Shown in pieces: positions 28,010-37,206 of a stretch of 64,000 bases of DNA. This DNA comes from Alistipes sp. (GTDB taxonomy: Bacteria > Bacteroidota > Bacteroidia > Bacteroidales > Rikenellaceae). The stretch covers positions 1 through 64,000 of the forward strand of contig JAGBTQ010000016.1 of NCBI GenBank assembly GCA_017631275.1. Direction: 5' to 3'. Under the pieces are notes generated by a model that saw only the letters and a list, made by a program, of their open reading frames with translations, was not told the DNA's origin and searched no databases. The first letter of the stretch is position 1; every line of letters starts with the position of its first letter. A program made the position numbers and the translations under genes.

Positions 28010-30484
28010 TTATTGTTTTTCCTCTGTTTTGTCGTTGTCATCCTCTGCTAACGCATCGGCGTTTGCTTTATTATCCTCCTTCGCATCTTTCTTCTCCTCC
28101 TCGTCCTTCTCTTCCTCCTCCGACTCAATGTTTACCTCCTCGTCGTCGATGATGAGTGTCACGTTAAATCGAGGCTTGTTGTGATACTCCTTCATCTGGT
28201 CGAGGGTCATATTCTCGACAATGAAGCTCTCGGCGCTAAGCTCCTTATGCTGGAACGAGATATAGTCGCGTATAATCTTGCAACGTGCCTCGCTCATCAT
28301 CACTATCTGGCGGTCGATAAGCTCGCCATAGAGGGCCTTTGCCTTGGCGTGTGTGGTCATGTGCGCGGGGTCGATGCCACGAGCAATGAGCTGAGAGTCA
28401 GCAAACTCCGCTACATCTTTATTTGATAGACGCATCTCGTTGATGCGCACAAAATCTACCATGTCAAGACGCTTGTCAGCTTCAACCTGTGTCGAGTTGT
28501 AGTACGCCATCTTCAGGTTGAGGTCGGCAATCTCCTGCTCGGCACGCTCGTAGTTGATGCTCTGCTTTAGGCGCACCTTGAGCGAGCTATCCTCTTTGAG
28601 TGCTGCTGCCATATTGTCGAGGCGAGCATACTGCTCCGAGGTTAGCGATGGGTCGAGTAGGTCGAAGTTTATGTGCTTGAATGTATCCTGCTTATCCGAC
28701 GACATCCAGCTAAATGGCGACGCTGCAACCTTTAGTAGGAGGTTGCCAATAGCCTTAAATATCACCTTGCGTAGCGAGAACTCTGGCTCATTGATATTTC
28801 CCGATATTGGCAAGTCGATGTCGATATGCTTGTCCTTGTCGGTGAGCACATATACACCCAGCTTTAGCGGTAGTTTATACTCAGGATCGAGGCTCTTATC
28901 CTTCTTGCCCACGCCAAAGTCGTATGTTCCGAGGCGGTTGATACCGCTAATCTCGCCATTTGTGATGATGTTCTGGCTGCGGAACGTGAGGTTACCCGAG
29001 GTAATAGGGAATGCCGTATAGTGCTCGGTGTATGGCGTGAAGTCCTTCATGTTCACGTTCGAGAGTGAGGCGAGAATGCTCTGATTGTAGAAGTCGTTGA
29101 GCGAACCCTCCCAGTGCACAAGTGCCGAACCCTGGTTGTTGGTCGTAGCACGCACAGTGAGCTTGTTGCGCTTTGCTATGTCAAAATTCTTGCTCTCGAT
29201 GTTGATATTTTGAAGCTTGTACTTAAACTCCTTCTCCATGGTCTTGTCGGCAAAGAGAAGGTTGCCACCCGCAAGGTTTAGGTGTGCGATGTATAGTGTC
29301 ATGCCACTAAACGGAGCTACACTCTCGCTGGTTGAGATTGTCACACGCTCACGCTGGTCATAGATATTTGCACCTACCTCCTCCGACGTGGTTTCGATAG
29401 ACACCTCGGGCTCATCGTAGAAGAGCTGGTCGAAGTTTGTGGTGCCGTCCTTGCGCATGATAAACTGCGTAGAGTAGCCCGAGGCTGTTAGCGAGTCGAA
29501 GATGTAGCGTTCGCGCTCGAGGTTTAGCTCCTTAATCTGAGTCGATATGTTGTTGGCCGAGAGCACATTGCCACCATCGTGGGCGGTGATGTGTAGTTCG
29601 TCGACAGAGAGCTTTCCGCGGATGTTGGTTGCCATAACGTTGTTCGCATTACCCACCATCGTGAGGCTTGTTGAGAGCGAACCGTAGAGCTCGCGTAGGT
29701 TTACCACGGGCACTACATATTTATATATATCGCTCAGCTGGAACTCGTTTAGCGCTCCGTCAAACGCAAAGTCGAGTGTCTCGAGGTTGATGCCCACCTT
29801 ACCCGTAAGCTCTGCCTGGCGGTTGATGTGCATCGAGGCGTTGAGGTGGGTCATAGCATCCTTTAAGAGTAGGCTATCGCAGCCAAGGTTTAGCTCGCTG
29901 ATGAGCCACTGCTGGTCGAGCTCGGTGTCTACGTAGTTGACTAATCCGCGTTCGAGCCTTATGTTCTCGATGCTTATCTTCCATGGCTCACCCTCTTCGA
30001 CCTCCTCCTCTTCGGTGCTTGTGTACTTTGTCGAGATATACTCCAGCATATCGTCGAAGTTAAACGACGTGGGGCGCTGAATAATATCGGCTGAAGGCTC
30101 GCTAAGGGTGATGTGGCTTAGGCGAATGTGGTTATCGAAGATGTCGCGTAGCTCGAGCTTGGTGTCGAAGCGGTTTAGGGTGACGAAGGTGGTCGAGTCG
30201 TTAGCCTCGTAGAGTCGTAGGCTGTCAACCGACAATTCGCCCTTGAAGAGCTTGATGCGCAGATTGCTCATCTGTAGTCGACGACCGACAATCTCCTTGT
30301 CGTAGCGCTCCACCACACGCTCGGTGATTGGTCCGAGCCATATTATCGTTGCCGCGAGAGTAAGCAATGCCACACAGAGGAGTATGCCTACTGTGATGAG
30401 TATGCCTCGTAGCCACTTTCTCTGTGGCTTCTTGCTCTCTACGGTGCTATTCTCAGCAACCTCGTTTATGCTCTTTTCTTCCAT
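28010..30484 (-). CDS. AsmA-like/DUF748 envelope protein
   Basis: 824 residues. A cytoplasmic tail of about 25 residues precedes one membrane helix (about 28-52). A very long beta-rich periplasmic part follows, with repeated LxVDxLxL and LRDIxDN-type blocks. Near residue 530-570 the segment IDIDLPISGNINEPEFSLRKV is the signature of DUF748 and AsmA C-termini (here split by my quoting limit: IDIDLPISGNINEPEFS). The last 40 residues are Glu/Asp/Lys-rich. AsmA-like proteins are thought to move phospholipid to the outer membrane. Eight bases after the SDR gene. Confidence 0.8.
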   Translation of the reverse strand: MEEKSINEVAENSTVESKKPQRKWLRGILITVGILLCVALLTLAATIIWLGPITERVVERYDKEIVGRRLQMSNLRIKLFKGELSVDSLRLYEANDSTTFVTLNRFDTKLELRDIFDNHIRLSHITLSEPSADIIQRPTSFNFDDMLEYISTKYTSTEEEEVEEGEPWKISIENIRLERGLVNYVDTELDQQWLISELNLGCDSLLLKDAMTHLNASMHINRQAELTGKVGINLETLDFAFDGALNEFQLSDIYKYVVPVVNLRELYGSLSTSLTMVGNANNVMATNIRGKLSVDELHITAHDGGNVLSANNISTQIKELNLERERYIFDSLTASGYSTQFIMRKDGTTNFDQLFYDEPEVSIETTSEEVGANIYDQRERVTISTSESVAPFSGMTLYIAHLNLAGGNLLFADKTMEKEFKYKLQNINIESKNFDIAKRNKLTVRATTNNQGSALVHWEGSLNDFYNQSILASLSNVNMKDFTPYTEHYTAFPITSGNLTFRSQNIITNGEISGINRLGTYDFGVGKKDKSLDPEYKLPLKLGVYVLTDKDKHIDIDLPISGNINEPEFSLRKVIFKAIGNLLLKVAASPFSWMSSDKQDTFKHINFDLLDPSLTSEQYARLDNMAAALKEDSSLKVRLKQSINYERAEQEIADLNLKMAYYNSTQVEADKRLDMVDFVRINEMRLSNKDVAEFADSQLIARGIDPAHMTTHAKAKALYGELIDRQIVMMSEARCKIIRDYISFQHKELSAESFIVENMTLDQMKEYHNKPRFNVTLIIDDEEVNIESEEEEKDEEEKKDAKEDNKANADALAEDDNDKTEEKQ

Positions 30485-30492
30485 GGGTTATA

Positions 30493-31308
30493 CTATTTCT
30501 GCCACTTCATCGTGAAGTTGCGCAATGGTCTAATCAAAAATCCTGGTAGGTACTTGCAAAATGGTATTAGTAGCTTGTACCACCAGTCGGGAACTACCAC
30601 ACTACGACGCTTGAACATAGCTCTCAAACCTCGCTTAGCACAGCTACGTGGCGACATCAAGATGCCCGACTTAACGCCAAATTTTTGTAGGCTCTTGGAT
30701 AGTCCGTAGAGATCGGTGGCGATGCCAGCAGGGCAGATGGCAGTAATGCTAACTCCCGTTTTGTGGAGCTCCTTCGAAAATGCCTCGGTGAAGCTCTTTA
30801 CGTATGCCTTCGAGGCGCTATATAGAGCCAAGCCAGGGAATGGCATCCATATCGAGTATGACGACATGTTGAGCATATATCCCTTGCCACGCTTACGCAT
30901 ATCCTCGCCATAGAGCCTACACATCATCGTTAGTGTAAGGTCGTGAAGAAGTATAATGCGCTCGATGCGCTCGGTGGGTGTTGTGAGTATGTCGCAGTGC
31001 GAGAAGATGCCCGCATTGTTAATCACAACATCGAACGCGTAGCCCTCAGCCACGGTCTCTGAGTGTAGGCGCTTAGCGGCATCCACCTCGGCAAGGTTCA
31101 TGCACTTGGCTATGCACTTAACATGGTGAGTCTGCTCTATCTGCTCCGCCACACCGCTTATTGTGTCGAGAATATCCACGAGGTAGAGGTTGTAGCCCTT
31201 CAGGGCAAGCTGCTCGGCATATTCGCGTCCGATGCCGAGTGCTGCGCCCGTCACGAGTGCCCACGCCGTTCCACGCTCAACAACTCCTCTTTTTCGGTTA
31301 AAACACAT
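30493..31308 (-). CDS. Short-chain dehydrogenase, candidate 3-beta-hydroxysteroid dehydrogenase
   Basis: 271 residues of the classical SDR fold. The dinucleotide motif is TGAALGIG near residue 21, the structural NNAG near 95, and the catalytic Tyr-Lys in YSASKAYVKSF near 160, with Ser shortly before (LNMSSYS). Generic SDRs cannot be given a substrate. Here the two genes directly upstream encode OYE-type and steroid 5-alpha-reductase-type enzymes, a trio matching the 3-beta-HSDH, 5BR and 5AR set reported in gut Odoribacteraceae and Parabacteroides. 3-oxo to 3-beta-hydroxy reduction of steroids is therefore the inferred role. Confidence 0.8.
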   Translation of the reverse strand: MCFNRKRGVVERGTAWALVTGAALGIGREYAEQLALKGYNLYLVDILDTISGVAEQIEQTHHVKCIAKCMNLAEVDAAKRLHSETVAEGYAFDVVINNAGIFSHCDILTTPTERIERIILLHDLTLTMMCRLYGEDMRKRGKGYMLNMSSYSIWMPFPGLALYSASKAYVKSFTEAFSKELHKTGVSITAICPAGIATDLYGLSKSLQKFGVKSGILMSPRSCAKRGLRAMFKRRSVVVPDWWYKLLIPFCKYLPGFLIRPLRNFTMKWQK

Positions 31309-31337
31309 CTATTTATGGGGTTAAAGGGTGTTGCTCG

Positions 31338-32585
31338 TTACTTAATCTTGTTAATCTCGCGCCATAGACGCTCGGGGATATGCTCCTTGCAGTTGTGGCA
31401 GCACTGCATATCTACTGAGTACATGCGTGCCATGCAGTAGTCGCGGTGGTCGCAGCCACTACGTGTTGTGAGGTCGCCCTCCTTTAGCTTATTGACAAAG
31501 GCTGGGTCGTTGACCAGGGCACGTGCCATCTGCACAAGCTCGAAGCCCTCATCTAAGACCTTCTCGATGCCCTCGCGCGATACCAAGCCACCAACATATA
31601 CCAATGGACCCTTGAGCGCCGCGCGGAACTTCTTAGCATTCTCCAAGAAGTAGCACTCCTCGAAGTCGTACTGCTTGATAAGCCACTGACCAAACAACGA
31701 CACCACAATCTTCTGCAACCACTCGTTCCAGCCCATGTAGTAGCCCATGGTCTTTGTTGGGATGCGGCCACGCATAACGGCCATAGGTGCTTTCGACACG
31801 AAGCCCGATGAGAGGACGATGCCGTCAACGCCGAATGTCTCTATCTGCTTAGCAATCTCAATAGACTCAGGTAGCTGAATGCCGCTCTTGAAGCCGTCCT
31901 CCATGTTGTGCTTAACCAACACGCCCATGCCATGCTTGCGTGCGTGCTCCACAACCTCCTCAAGACACATGTTCATAAAGCGCATGCGGTTCTCGAGCGA
32001 GCCACCAAACTCGTCACGACGGTGGTTGGTGTATGGCGACAAGAACTGTGAGATAAGGTAGCCATGTCCTGCGTGCACCTCCACAGAGTCGAAGCCCGCC
32101 TCGTAGGCAGTATCTACAGCCTTGCCGAAGTCCTTGGCAAACTCCTTTATCTCCGACTTGCGCATGCGACGGTGGAACGTAGGCGAGTATAGGTTAAAGC
32201 CGTTAGATGCTGATACTGGGAAGCTGCCGGCTGTTGACCAGTGGGTCATGTTGCCGCAGTGGCCAAGCTGAATGCCTACGGCAGCACCCTCGGCGTGTAC
32301 AGCGTCGGTGAGGTCACGCAATGCTGGAACAATCTCGTCACGAAGCCATAGCTGCTTGTTAAACGAGATGCCGCTGCGGTTGATTGATGCGTAGGCTACG
32401 GTAGTCATACCCACGCCACCCTTAGCTACGCTCACGTGGTACTCCTTGAGAGCCTCAGTAGGGGCAAAGTCCTTGCCCATAGACTCGAATGCAGCAGAGC
32501 GGATAACTCTATTGCGGAGTGTCACGCTACCTAATTTGTAAGGAGTAAACAATTTTGACTCCTCCAATCTCTTTTTAGTTTCCAT
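31338..32585 (-). CDS. NADH:flavin oxidoreductase (OYE family), candidate delta4-3-ketosteroid 5-beta-reductase
   Basis: 415 residues with an FMN TIM barrel. It starts LFTPYKLGSVTLRNRVIRSA and carries the OYE substrate motif EVHAGHGYLISQFLSPYTN near residue 170, then RRDEFGGSLENR. The C-terminus holds a cysteine cluster C-x5-C-x10-CC-x2-C, reminiscent of the iron-sulfur relatives of OYE such as BaiCD. I see no extra C-terminal NAD(P) domain. Fourteen bases separate it from the steroid-reductase-like gene, and 29 bases from the SDR. Context suggests reduction of a steroid or bile-acid double bond. Confidence 0.85.
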   Translation of the reverse strand: METKKRLEESKLFTPYKLGSVTLRNRVIRSAAFESMGKDFAPTEALKEYHVSVAKGGVGMTTVAYASINRSGISFNKQLWLRDEIVPALRDLTDAVHAEGAAVGIQLGHCGNMTHWSTAGSFPVSASNGFNLYSPTFHRRMRKSEIKEFAKDFGKAVDTAYEAGFDSVEVHAGHGYLISQFLSPYTNHRRDEFGGSLENRMRFMNMCLEEVVEHARKHGMGVLVKHNMEDGFKSGIQLPESIEIAKQIETFGVDGIVLSSGFVSKAPMAVMRGRIPTKTMGYYMGWNEWLQKIVVSLFGQWLIKQYDFEECYFLENAKKFRAALKGPLVYVGGLVSREGIEKVLDEGFELVQMARALVNDPAFVNKLKEGDLTTRSGCDHRDYCMARMYSVDMQCCHNCKEHIPERLWREINKIK

Positions 32586-32599
32586 GTCTGGATATCTTT

Positions 32600-33370
32600 T
32601 TAGTAGATAAACGGAATTATGCGCTTGCGCTTAAGCTTGGTAAACTCCTCGCCAAACTCCTTCTCGTAGCGCTTGTAGAGCGATGCTGAGCGAGGACCGA
32701 GGTTGGCAAAGGTCCATAGGGCAAAGACAACACCTGCCCACGACCACGATGCTATAGCGAAGCCTACCCACTCCATAAACTCGCCAAAGTAGTTTGCCGA
32801 CGACACGTACTTGAACATGCCTCCCATAGGGATATAGTGCTTTGTGTCGCCTGGCTTGCGAAGGTGACGAATGGTGTAGTCGGAGTGTAGGTTGGTGATA
32901 AAGCCAAAGAGCCATACCGCAGCGCCGATGTAGATGTAGGGTTTCGACATCCAACCCTCGTAGTTGCCGTAGTAGAATATCCAGCCACCCTGCATTATGG
33001 CGTTGAGGGTGTTGAACACCGCACCCATGAGCATGATGCCCACAGGCATCTTCGAGTTGCCACGAATAAGTAGCGGGAAGATGAACGAACGCTGGAAGTA
33101 GTGGGTCTGGAAGATTAAAAATAGCACGAGGGGTGCCGCCTCAAACCTCACGGGCGAGAGCCACCATAGCCATGCCATGACAAAGAATACGGGGCACTCC
33201 ATCAACACCCAAGCAACCTTGTTGGGAATGGGAAAGCCAAATTTTGGGTTAAATAGATAGCCGTAGCCCGCCTCGACAAAGTAGAGGGCAACGAACACCA
33301 CCACGGCAATGGCTGCCATTATTCCAAGAAAGAGATTATAGCTCTCAAGGCTAATTAGTTCGGTAAACAT
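32600..33370 (-). CDS. Steroid 5-alpha-reductase family membrane protein
   Basis: 256 residues from the ATG at 33370. The frame is open to 33478, but a promoter box at 33434-33441 lies inside that extension, so the shorter start is right. Six or seven membrane helices; the first begins near residue 13. The C-terminal half carries the family pattern LHSDYTIRHLRKPGDTKHY, YIPMGGMFKYVSSANYFGEF, and the ending YKRYEKEFGEEFTKLKRKRIIPFIY (seen as Y-x2-YEKEFG and RKRIIPF). Such enzymes reduce the delta-4 bond of 3-ketosteroids with NADPH to the 5-alpha product. Confidence 0.87.
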   Translation of the reverse strand: MFTELISLESYNLFLGIMAAIAVVVFVALYFVEAGYGYLFNPKFGFPIPNKVAWVLMECPVFFVMAWLWWLSPVRFEAAPLVLFLIFQTHYFQRSFIFPLLIRGNSKMPVGIMLMGAVFNTLNAIMQGGWIFYYGNYEGWMSKPYIYIGAAVWLFGFITNLHSDYTIRHLRKPGDTKHYIPMGGMFKYVSSANYFGEFMEWVGFAIASWSWAGVVFALWTFANLGPRSASLYKRYEKEFGEEFTKLKRKRIIPFIY

Positions 33371-33433
33371 ATCTTGTGTCCTTTTTTCTGTTGTTTGTGC
33401 ATGCGCCGCGTACACGTACGCACATAAATCGGA

Positions 33434-33441
33434 CAAAGATA
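33434..33441 (-). promoter_or_regulatory. -7 box of the steroid-reductase operon
   Basis: Minus-strand TATCTTTG, 63 bases ahead of the ATG at 33370. It precedes a run of five genes with gaps of 14, 29, 8 and 29 bases that ends at the terminator near 26895. The -33 region lacks a clear TTG. Confidence 0.55.
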
Positions 33442-33569
33442 CGAAAAAAAAAGTGAAATGCGAAAATATGTCTGCCAAAAGTGTTGATTAGTGGCAGAAA
33501 AGACCAGAAAAGGCGCAGTGCTGTGGTTGGTGTAGATAGTTGTTGTTCGAGAATTATGTGCATAAATAA

Positions 33570-33597
33570 CCCCAGAAGCTCGTGCAAACTTCTGGGG
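33570..33597 (-). terminator. Terminator after the leucine-rich repeat gene
   Basis: Perfect 9-bp stem CCCCAGAAG (33570-33578) with CTTCTGGGG (33589-33597), 10-base loop, and modest T-rich flanks on both strands. Lies 31 bases past the LRR gene stop. Confidence 0.75.
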
Positions 33598-33627
33598 TTT
33601 ATTCGCCTTTTTAAGTTAGCTCAATAA

Positions 33628-34614
33628 TTACTCTATTGGCTTAATTTGTTTCTTGTATTCTTGCCAATTAGCATCTTCTATATATTGCTTTAATGACTGC
33701 TTGGGTACGTGTATTATTGTTGTTTCCTCTATTACAAAGTTGCCGATTGCGGGAGGCGTTGTGGCTAAAATAGTGACACTCTGTAAGTTGTCGCAACCCG
33801 CAAATGCCTCTGCTCCAATCTCAGTTACGCTATTGGGAATAGTAATGCTTGTTAGACTATTGCAATCGACAAACGCAAACCAACCGATCTTTTTTACACT
33901 ATTAGGAATAGTGATACTTTCAAGGCTGGTACATTCTTGAAAAACACCACTTCCCACTGACCCCCAATATGGAGGATTATTATCATATCCAAGATTAGTT
34001 ACTCCATAAGGGATAGTAATGTTTGTTAGGCCACTACAACCAGCAAATGCTCCCATTCCTATCTCGGTTACACCCTCGGGGATAGTAATGCTTTGTAAGT
34101 TGTTATAATTAGCAAATGAACCACCACTAATCTTTGTTACGCCATCAGGAATGGTATATTCATTTATGTTGGAGCCAGCAAAATATTCGAGCACTCCTTT
34201 GATGATTAGACATCTGCCGTCGCTTGATGCAAGATCGCCCTTGAATCGTATATCTTCTGTTATATGGAAAGATAAAAATAGAACTTGCTCTAAGCATGTA
34301 GGGAATGAGATAGTGCTTAGATTATCACCTGTTATGTAGAAGCCATAAGAACTCTCGCCGTCTTCGCAATAATCTGCACATCCATAGCTTGTTATGGCTC
34401 TGCTAACGCGTATTATGCCCTTGTTGTTAGAGTAGGTGTGCAAAATAATCTTTGCATCATGATCGTCTTCGAAAATGTCATCACCTGTGACGAGCTTAGC
34501 CTTTTTTCCATCGGTCGTAGTGTACCAAATCTCGTTGTCGGGGGGAGTCTGCGCCGAGGCAGTAGTAATCGCTGCCATAAGACAGACGACAAATACGAAA
34601 AGTTTGCGTAGCAT
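33628..34614 (-). CDS. Secreted BspA-like leucine-rich repeat protein
   Basis: 328 residues. A signal peptide ends at ASA-Q near residue 22. Residues about 135-300 hold LRR_5/BspA repeats of about 23 residues with the pattern LxSITIPxSVTxIGxxAFxxC; at least five are visible. No sorting domain is obvious after the repeats, which end in TIIHVPKQSLKQY. BspA-like proteins of oral and gut Bacteroidetes bind host proteins or other bacteria. Base composition is poorer in GC than its neighbours. The gene is a single transcription unit, with a TAACTTTG box at 34645-34652 and its own terminator. Confidence 0.88.
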   Translation of the reverse strand: MLRKLFVFVVCLMAAITTASAQTPPDNEIWYTTTDGKKAKLVTGDDIFEDDHDAKIILHTYSNNKGIIRVSRAITSYGCADYCEDGESSYGFYITGDNLSTISFPTCLEQVLFLSFHITEDIRFKGDLASSDGRCLIIKGVLEYFAGSNINEYTIPDGVTKISGGSFANYNNLQSITIPEGVTEIGMGAFAGCSGLTNITIPYGVTNLGYDNNPPYWGSVGSGVFQECTSLESITIPNSVKKIGWFAFVDCNSLTSITIPNSVTEIGAEAFAGCDNLQSVTILATTPPAIGNFVIEETTIIHVPKQSLKQYIEDANWQEYKKQIKPIE

Positions 34615-34644
34615 ATTTTTTTGTTAGTTTCTGAAAGATTTTTA

Positions 34645-34652
34645 CAAAGTTA
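34645..34652 (-). promoter_or_regulatory. -7 box for the leucine-rich repeat gene
   Basis: Minus-strand TAACTTTG about 31 bases ahead of the ATG at 34614. No good -33 TTG. Confidence 0.5.
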
Positions 34653-34704
34653 ACAAAAAAAGTGAAAAGCGAAAAGGAAATTAGTAATGCGTAATAGTTT
34701 TTTT

Positions 34705-34744
34705 GGGACGATGGGACGATGGGACGATGGGACGATGGGACGAG
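34705..34744. repeat. Tandem GGGACGAT octamer array
   Basis: Four perfect copies of GGGACGAT (34705-34736) and a fifth ending in G instead of T. The array continues into GGGATAAAT-type repeats to about 34770. It lies in the noncoding gap 34653-35009 between dnaK and the LRR gene. Confidence 0.9.
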
Positions 34745-34860
34745 TGGGAGAGATGGGATAAATGGGATAAATGGTAACCTTCCCTAATACCCATCAAGCT
34801 TTAGCGCTCCCATCAATCCCATCAAGCGTAGCGCCCCCATCTGCCCCCCCCCAGTAACCA

Positions 34861-34908
34861 GTAACAAGTAACACGGTAACAGGGGTGTTACGTTGTGTTA
34901 CTTGTTAC
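34861..34908. repeat. Nested perfect palindrome in the dnaK 3' intergenic gap
   Basis: Outer 14-bp arms GTAACAAGTAACAC (34861-34874) and its exact reverse complement (34895-34908). An inner GTAACA-GGGG-TGTTAC hairpin sits between them. Flanks contain further GTAAC/TTACT words. It would form a cruciform or a strong RNA hairpin on either strand. The rest of the gap 34745-34945 shows CCCATCAA-type near-repeats and no gene. Confidence 0.9.
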
Positions 34909-34946
34909 TAATTACTCATTACTAATTCCCCACTCCTTACCCCTCA

Positions 34947-34977
34947 CAAAAAAAAATAGCCCGCAACCACGTGGGCT
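34947..34977 (-). terminator. Terminator of dnaK
   Basis: AGCCC (34958-34962) pairs with GGGCT (34973-34977). On the minus strand a run of about nine T follows (34948-34956). It is 33 bases past the dnaK stop. Confidence 0.65.
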
Positions 34978-35009
34978 GCGGACTACATCTAAAATATGTT
35001 TTGTGAGAA

Positions 35010-36908
35010 CTACTTAACCTCCTCGAAGTCAACATCCTCTGGCTGTTGCTTTGGCTGCTCGCCATCTGCCTGAGCACCACCATTAGGCTGTGCCTGAGCC
35101 TCAGCCTGCTGCTGAGCGTAGATGTCCTGCGATGCAGACTGCCATGCTGCGTTCAACGCCTCGATAGATGAGTCGATAGCGGCAAGGTCCTGAGCCTTGT
35201 GTGCCTCCTTAAGCTTGCCAAGAGCATCCTCGATAGCTGCCTTCTTATCAGCAGGAATCTTATCGCCATACTCCTTAAGCTGCTTCTCTGTGGCGAAGAT
35301 GTTTGAGTCGGCAGCGTTAACCTTGTCCACGCGCTCCTTCTCAGCCTTATCCTTCTCCTCGTTAGCCTTAGCCTCGTCGCGCATGCGCTGGATCTCAGCA
35401 TCTGTCAAGCCGCTTGAAGCCTCGATACGAATCTTCTGCTCCTTGCCTGTGCCCTTATCCTTAGCCGACACGTTGAGGATACCGTTAGCGTCGATGTCGA
35501 ACGTAACCTCGATCTGTGGCACGCCACGTGGTGCTGCTGGGATGCCATCGAGGTGGAAGCGACCGATTGACTTGTTGTCGCGAGCCATAGGACGCTCACC
35601 CTGACATACGTTGATCTCTACTGATGGCTGGTTGTCGGCAGCAGTTGAGAACACCTCGCTCTTGCGTGTAGGGATTGTTGTGTTAGCCTCGATAAGCTTT
35701 GTGAAGACACCACCCAAAGTCTCGATACCGAGTGAAAGTGGTGTAACGTCGAGCAACAACACGTCCTTAACCTCGCCTGTGAGCACACCACCCTGGATAG
35801 CTGCACCTACGGCAACAACCTCGTCAGGGTTTACAGAGCGGTTAGGAGTCTTGCCGAAGAAATCCTCAACAACCTTCTGGATAGCTGGGATACGTGTAGA
35901 GCCACCTACCAAGATAACCTCGTCGATCTGGCTTGCCTGAAGGCCTGCATCGCGCAATGCTGTGCGGCAAGGCTCGATAGTCTTCTGCACAAGGTGGTCG
36001 CACAACTGCTCGAACTTAGCACGTGTGAGCGACATTACAAGGTGCTGAGGAATGCCGTTTACAGGCATGATGTATGGGAGGTTGATATCGGTTGTTGTTG
36101 CTGATGAAAGCTCAATCTTCGCCTTCTCGGCAGCCTCCTTTAGGCGCTGCAATGCCATAGGATCCTGACGAAGGTCGATCTGGTGCTCAGCCTTGAATGC
36201 CTCTGCCATGTAGTCGATAAGCACGTGGTCGAAGTCGTCACCACCAAGGTGAGTATCACCATTTGTTGACTTAACCTCGAATACGCCGTCGCCAAGCCCA
36301 AGGATTGAGATATCGAAGGTACCACCACCAAGGTCATATACCGCAATCTTCATCTCGTCCTGCTTCTTGTCAAGACCATAGGCGAGGGCTGCTGCTGTAG
36401 GCTCGTTGATAATACGGCGAACCTTCAAGCCAGCAATCTCACCAGCCTCCTTTGTTGCCTGACGCTGCGAGTCAGAGAAGTATGCAGGCACGGTGATCAC
36501 TGCCTCAGTAACCTCCTGACCGAGGTAGTCCTCAGCAGTCTTCTTCATCTTCTGAAGGGTGATTGCCGAGATCTCCTGTGGAGTGTACTGGCGGCCGTCG
36601 ATGTCAACACGTGGGGTGTTGTTGTCGCCCTTAACGATTGAGTATGGTGCACGTGCGATGTCGGCAGTAACCTTGTCGTAGCGCTCACCCATGAAGCGCT
36701 TGATTGAGAATACTGTGCGCTTTGGGTTGGTGATAGCCTGACGCTTTGCAGGGTCGCCCACCTTGCGCTCGCCACCCTCGGTGAATGCCACCACTGAAGG
36801 TGTTGTACGGTGACCCTCAGCGTTAGGAATTACCACGGGCTCGTTACCCTCCATTACTGCTACGCACGAGTTTGTTGTGCCTAAGTCGATACCAATAATC
36901 TTGCTCAT
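35010..36908 (-). CDS. dnaK: Chaperone protein DnaK (Hsp70)
   Basis: 632 residues. The nucleotide-binding domain (about 1-380) begins [14 protein letters not shown] and shows [12 protein letters not shown] and the VGGSTRIP signature. The linker [19 protein letters not shown] leads into the substrate domain. The helical lid ends in a Gln/Ala/Gly-rich tail with EDVDFEEVK, matching the conserved EEVD-like terminus of bacterial DnaK. It folds client proteins with DnaJ and GrpE, whose genes are about 30 kb away. The gene stands alone with its own terminator. Confidence 0.98.
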   Translation of the reverse strand: MSKIIGIDLGTTNSCVAVMEGNEPVVIPNAEGHRTTPSVVAFTEGGERKVGDPAKRQAITNPKRTVFSIKRFMGERYDKVTADIARAPYSIVKGDNNTPRVDIDGRQYTPQEISAITLQKMKKTAEDYLGQEVTEAVITVPAYFSDSQRQATKEAGEIAGLKVRRIINEPTAAALAYGLDKKQDEMKIAVYDLGGGTFDISILGLGDGVFEVKSTNGDTHLGGDDFDHVLIDYMAEAFKAEHQIDLRQDPMALQRLKEAAEKAKIELSSATTTDINLPYIMPVNGIPQHLVMSLTRAKFEQLCDHLVQKTIEPCRTALRDAGLQASQIDEVILVGGSTRIPAIQKVVEDFFGKTPNRSVNPDEVVAVGAAIQGGVLTGEVKDVLLLDVTPLSLGIETLGGVFTKLIEANTTIPTRKSEVFSTAADNQPSVEINVCQGERPMARDNKSIGRFHLDGIPAAPRGVPQIEVTFDIDANGILNVSAKDKGTGKEQKIRIEASSGLTDAEIQRMRDEAKANEEKDKAEKERVDKVNAADSNIFATEKQLKEYGDKIPADKKAAIEDALGKLKEAHKAQDLAAIDSSIEALNAAWQSASQDIYAQQQAEAQAQPNGGAQADGEQPKQQPEDVDFEEVK

Positions 36909-37206
36909 AGTCTAAATTTTTTATTTTGTTAATCTAATTTTTACACATTTTCGGTCGAACATCTCCTCGCTCGACGATTTAGCTACGAACAAATGGCATA
37001 CCAAACAAAAAAATGCGCCAAAACTGACGCATATTTCTATAATATATGACAAATGTGGCGTGCTAAACATTTTGGTTACTGACAAAATGGCAGACTATGA
37101 CCCGTGGTGGACTATTTGTGACACGTGCCAGAAATAGCGATTGAGGGTATTTATATGTTGTGTTTCGGTCAAAAATAGCTATATTTGTCGCCCCAAACCT
37201 TACGAA
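36909..37206. promoter_or_regulatory. dnaK upstream region with CTGACA-N3-TGGCAG dyad
   Basis: The 298-base noncoding gap contains CTGACAAAATGGCAG at 37079-37093, an interrupted dyad. Related words are TGACAAATGTGGC (37048-37060), ACAAATGGCAT (near 36990-37000) and TGACACGTGCCAG (near 37119-37131). Repetition of TGACA...TGGCA-type sites ahead of dnaK suggests heat-shock control. No TAnnTTTG box faces dnaK within 200 bases; the nearest (37170-37177) is about 260 bases away. The site type is from memory and unproven. Confidence 0.4.
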
